Source of the DNA: Campylobacteraceae bacterium | GTDB lineage: Bacteria; Campylobacterota; Campylobacteria; Campylobacterales; Campylobacteraceae | Assembly (NCBI GenBank): GCA_031290675.1 | Contig: JAITNC010000221.1 | Coordinates: forward strand, 1 to 12,940 | Direction of reading: 5' to 3' | DNA: 12,940 bases | Shown here: positions 11,454-12,940 of the stretch, one piece after another | How the letters are laid out: the number at the start of each line of letters is the position of its first letter | How positions within the stretch are numbered: position 1 is the stretch's first letter | Notes under the pieces: generated by a model | The model's database searches: none | Seen by the model: the letters and a program-made list of their open reading frames with translations, nothing else | Told to the model about the DNA's origin: nothing | Translations under genes and position numbers: made by a program

Positions 11454-11762
11454 ATGATAGCCATTATCAATAATTTCTGTAGAGAGAGAGAGAGCCTTAA
11501 ACAGAATTTAATTACCTTCGCTTATCACTTAAATCCTAAATATTCAAAAAAAATTTCAAACCCCAAAAATAACTCTTGTATTATTGTGAGTTTGCGCTCA
11601 AACGTGACAATCTCAACTCTACCATTATTGCGGAGCCTCTCAACTATTTTTGCTATTTCCTATCATTTTTTTACTAACTCTCTCATTAGTTTCAACAATA
11701 ATTTTTTGTTAAAAATAAATCTTATCTTAAAGGAGAGAAAATGGGTAAATTTGTCAAGCTAA
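11454..11762 (+). CDS. Doubtful orphan reading frame with an (AG)7 tract
   Basis: A 102-codon frame with AAGGTAG about 6 nt before its ATG. Residues 1-41 (starting MIAIINNFCRERESLKQNL) could be a real N-terminus or the remnant of a decayed gene. From about residue 42 it simply reads through a family 1 palindrome (giving C-I-I-V-S-L-R-S-N-V-T-I-S) and into the leader and first codons of the lipoprotein gene. I recognise no family. More likely a truncated remnant than a working gene. Confidence 0.2.
   Translation: MIAIINNFCRERESLKQNLITFAYHLNPKYSKKISNPKNNSCIIVSLRSNVTISTLPLLRSLSTIFAISYHFFTNSLISFNNNFLLKINLILKERKWVNLSS
11481..11494 (+). repeat. (AG)7 dinucleotide tract
   Basis: Seven AG units lie 9 codons into the orphan frame. 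Such tracts slip during replication and can switch frames; whether anything is expressed here is unknown. Confidence 0.6.
11581..11614 (+). repeat. Short palindromic repeat, family 1, fifth copy
   Basis: Outer stem ATTGT/ACAAT and inner stem GTTTG-CGCT-CAAAC. It lies about 130 nt before the lipoprotein gene. Confidence 0.7.
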
Positions 11763-12349
11763 TTTTTTTAGCTTTAGTTGCAGTCTTTTTAGTTGCTTGC
11801 GGAAGTCGTGACGGTGGAAATTCATCTGGAATTGATGATGTTGATAGAAATGAAACGAAAAATGGTACTACTGGCGGCGGTGGAGCAGGTGGGACTTGCA
11901 TTGATTTAAGCCTTGAGGCGATAGAGAGTAAATTTCCACCCTTAAACTCAGGAACTCATACTTTGATAGAAAAATCAAAAGCGCATCGTCCTCTTGCAAA
12001 TATCGATGATTATATCAACAACAAGCTTAAGGCTAATGGCTTTATATTAAATTACGCATCTGATGAGGAAAAATATGATGAGAGACTGTATATAGACCCT
12101 ACGGGCTCTATGCAAGTAATAATAAGTAAAGATGATGACGGACTATATCACGTCCAAATATCTTGGAGCTTAGATAATATGTCGTCATTGTACGATGCCA
12201 TAAAACCTGTAGACGTACCTCTAACATGGGTTTCAATAAGTAAGAACTTTACTAACCCGATATCAAGTACAACCATTAGCAATTATATAGCGGCTTTGGG
12301 TGCATTGTATCAATATGAACAAGTCATGGAAAATGAATCTAAAGTATAA
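11741..12349 (+). CDS. Lipoprotein of unknown function, apparently frameshifted near its 3' end
   Basis: A 202-residue product with a clear lipoprotein signal: M-G-K-F-V-K, a hydrophobic stretch, and the lipobox L-V-A-C with the lipidated C20. A Ser/Gly/Asp-rich linker (21-52, with T-G-G-G-G-A-G-G) follows, then a globular part starting C-I-D-L at C53. I recognise no family. AAAGGAGAG lies 5 nt before the ATG. The frame closes at TAA 12347-12349, but reading continues in the next frame to 12485 with protein-like sequence that includes N-N-C-V-Y-T-W-W-Y-D-D-G-T-G. Losing one base near 12340-12346 would give a single protein of 247 residues with a second cysteine that could pair with C53. It may be a real mutation, phase variation or a sequencing error. 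Confidence 0.72.
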   Translation: MGKFVKLIFLALVAVFLVACGSRDGGNSSGIDDVDRNETKNGTTGGGGAGGTCIDLSLEAIESKFPPLNSGTHTLIEKSKAHRPLANIDDYINNKLKANGFILNYASDEEKYDERLYIDPTGSMQVIISKDDDGLYHVQISWSLDNMSSLYDAIKPVDVPLTWVSISKNFTNPISSTTISNYIAALGALYQYEQVMENESKV

Positions 12350-12485
12350 TATCAGAAATCCATATGGCTATGTGAAGCACGCCAATAATTGTGTTTATAC
12401 TTGGTGGTATGATGATGGTACTGGCACGGTAACTACCAATGGTGTTTTTTGGATAATTGCAGATAAAAACAGTATGGGTTTTTAA
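12343..12485 (+). pseudogene. Out-of-frame C-terminal part of the lipoprotein
   Basis: This frame continues directly from the lipoprotein (...E-S-K, then Y-N-I-R-N-P-Y-G-Y-V-K-H-A-N-N-C-V-Y-T-W-W-Y) and ends at a TAA followed closely by a strong hairpin, as a gene end should. It has no ribosome site of its own. The alternating hydrophobic and polar residues suggest beta strands. It could be a separate tiny ORF, but a split C-terminus fits better. Confidence 0.5.
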
Positions 12486-12500
12486 CAAACGGGCTTTGCG

Positions 12501-12534
12501 TAAATGTGATTTGGGTCTTCCCAAATCACATTTA
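12501..12534. terminator. Perfect 15-bp hairpin after the lipoprotein gene
   Basis: TAAATGTGATTTGGG and CCCAAATCACATTTA pair without mismatch around a TCTT loop. It lies between convergent genes, 16 nt after the stop of the frameshifted C-terminus. A U tract is lacking right after the stem (TATCTT), although a T7 run follows at about 12562. It probably ends transcription or caps the mRNA, possibly from both sides. Confidence 0.65.
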
Positions 12535-12618
12535 TATCTTGCATGAGATGTCATCTGCTTTTTTTAACTTCGGCTTGCTACTCGGAAAAAAGAAAGTACA
12601 CCAAAAAATGTGATTACT

Positions 12619-12648
12619 AAAAAAGCGGAGATACATTCTCACTCACGC
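12619..12648 (-). terminator. Intrinsic terminator of aqpZ
   Basis: On the minus strand, 10 nt after the aqpZ stop, GCGTGAG pairs with CTCCGC (one bulged T) around an 11-nt loop and is followed by TTTTTT. This is a standard Rho-independent layout. Confidence 0.6.
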
Positions 12649-12658
12649 TTCATTACAT

Positions 12659-12940
12659 CTATTTTTTCTCGCTGCCTATGTACTTGTAGATAAGTGCGCC
12701 GATGATACCGCCAACGATAGGAGCGAGCCAAAATAACCAAAGCTGAGCAACTGCCCAATCCCCGACAAATACCGCTACTCCTGTGCTTCTCGCCGGATTG
12801 ACCGAAGTGTTTGTGACAGGGATAGATATAAGGTGAATGAGGGTCAAGCAAAGACCGATGGCTATCGGGGCAAATCCTGACGGCGCTCTCTTGTCCGTAG
12901 CTCCCAATATAACCACCAAAAACAGAGCCGTCATAACCAC
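12659..12940 (-). CDS. aqpZ: Aquaporin Z, C-terminal part
   Basis: A water channel of the MIP family in the inner membrane. The gene enters from the right edge, so only the last 93 or so residues are seen. They cover the second half-channel: a membrane helix, [17 protein letters not shown], the helix [25 protein letters not shown] with the second NPA box, and the last helix ([18 protein letters not shown]). The His, Thr and Arg equivalent to H174, T183 and R189 of the E. coli selectivity filter are present with the same spacing, which indicates a strict water channel rather than a glycerol facilitator. Confidence 0.93.
   Translation of the reverse strand: MVMTALFLVVILGATDKRAPSGFAPIAIGLCLTLIHLISIPVTNTSVNPARSTGVAVFVGDWAVAQLWLFWLAPIVGGIIGALIYKYIGSEKK

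Larger units (their letters stand above)
10937..11740. other. Repeat-rich gap before the lipoprotein gene
   Basis: About 0.8 kb without a well-supported gene. In order it holds a terminator-like hairpin, two long palindromic elements, a family 1 short palindrome, an AT-rich palindrome at 11410-11438, an orphan frame with an (AG)7 tract, and another family 1 palindrome. The promoter of the lipoprotein gene should lie at the right end, but I see no clear -35/-10 pair. Confidence 0.7.

Noticed and set aside
12639..12851. 70-codon minus-strand frame overlapping aqpZ
   Set aside because: A shadow of aqpZ in another frame, lacking any family signature.

Overview
The window looks like a chromosomal segment of a nitrogen-fixing member of the Campylobacterota (Epsilonproteobacteria), probably a Sulfurimonas/Sulfuricurvum/Sulfurospirillum-like genus. 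This rests on three things: the protein styles, the order glmU-coaBC-uppS-prepilin peptidase-LptF/G permease-truA (which I recall from Campylobacter jejuni), and a nifH start at the left edge. The genus is inference. Base composition is moderate, slightly AT-rich, and coding density is high except in two repeat-filled gaps.

Left part (1-1910). The first 56 bases are the 5' end of nifH on the minus strand, with a Shine-Dalgarno and a GG-N10-GC sigma-54 promoter. A plus-strand YefM/YoeB-type toxin-antitoxin pair follows (405-913), with a perfect-spacing sigma-70 promoter overlapped by TGTAC half-sites. About 1 kb without genes comes next (914-1910). It is packed with short palindromes of at least three families and a near-identical 324-bp tandem duplication of long hairpin elements.

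Central minus-strand operon (8175 down to 1911). A secreted DUF1287 protein is followed by glmU (UDP-GlcNAc synthesis), coaBC (CoA synthesis), uppS (undecaprenyl-PP), a prepilin peptidase, an LptF/LptG permease and truA. From glmU to truA the genes overlap or are separated by 1-4 nt. The set groups envelope precursor supply (GlmU, UppS), LPS export (LptF/G) and pilin processing with CoA and tRNA maintenance.

Plus-strand group (8253-10936). It is divergent from the operon. It holds a CvfB-like S1-domain protein, an SPFH/stomatin protein (QmcA-like), its usual NfeD partner, and a short exported protein with TPR-like helices. The last three are tightly spaced.

Right part (10937-12940). Another roughly 0.8-kb gap carries two more long hairpin elements in the opposite orientation, two short palindromes and an orphan ORF. 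A lipoprotein gene whose 3' end looks frameshifted follows, then two terminator-like hairpins, then the 3' end of aqpZ (aquaporin) on the minus strand.

The most interesting material is the repeats. Six full long palindromic elements and one half element, in three arm types, share the end ATACCAA(A/G)TTT and inner motifs (GAGGC near the left arm, CAACGA near the right), while the hairpin arms differ between types but stay complementary. The short palindromes also show compensatory base changes. No transposase or RAYT is present in the window to explain either family.
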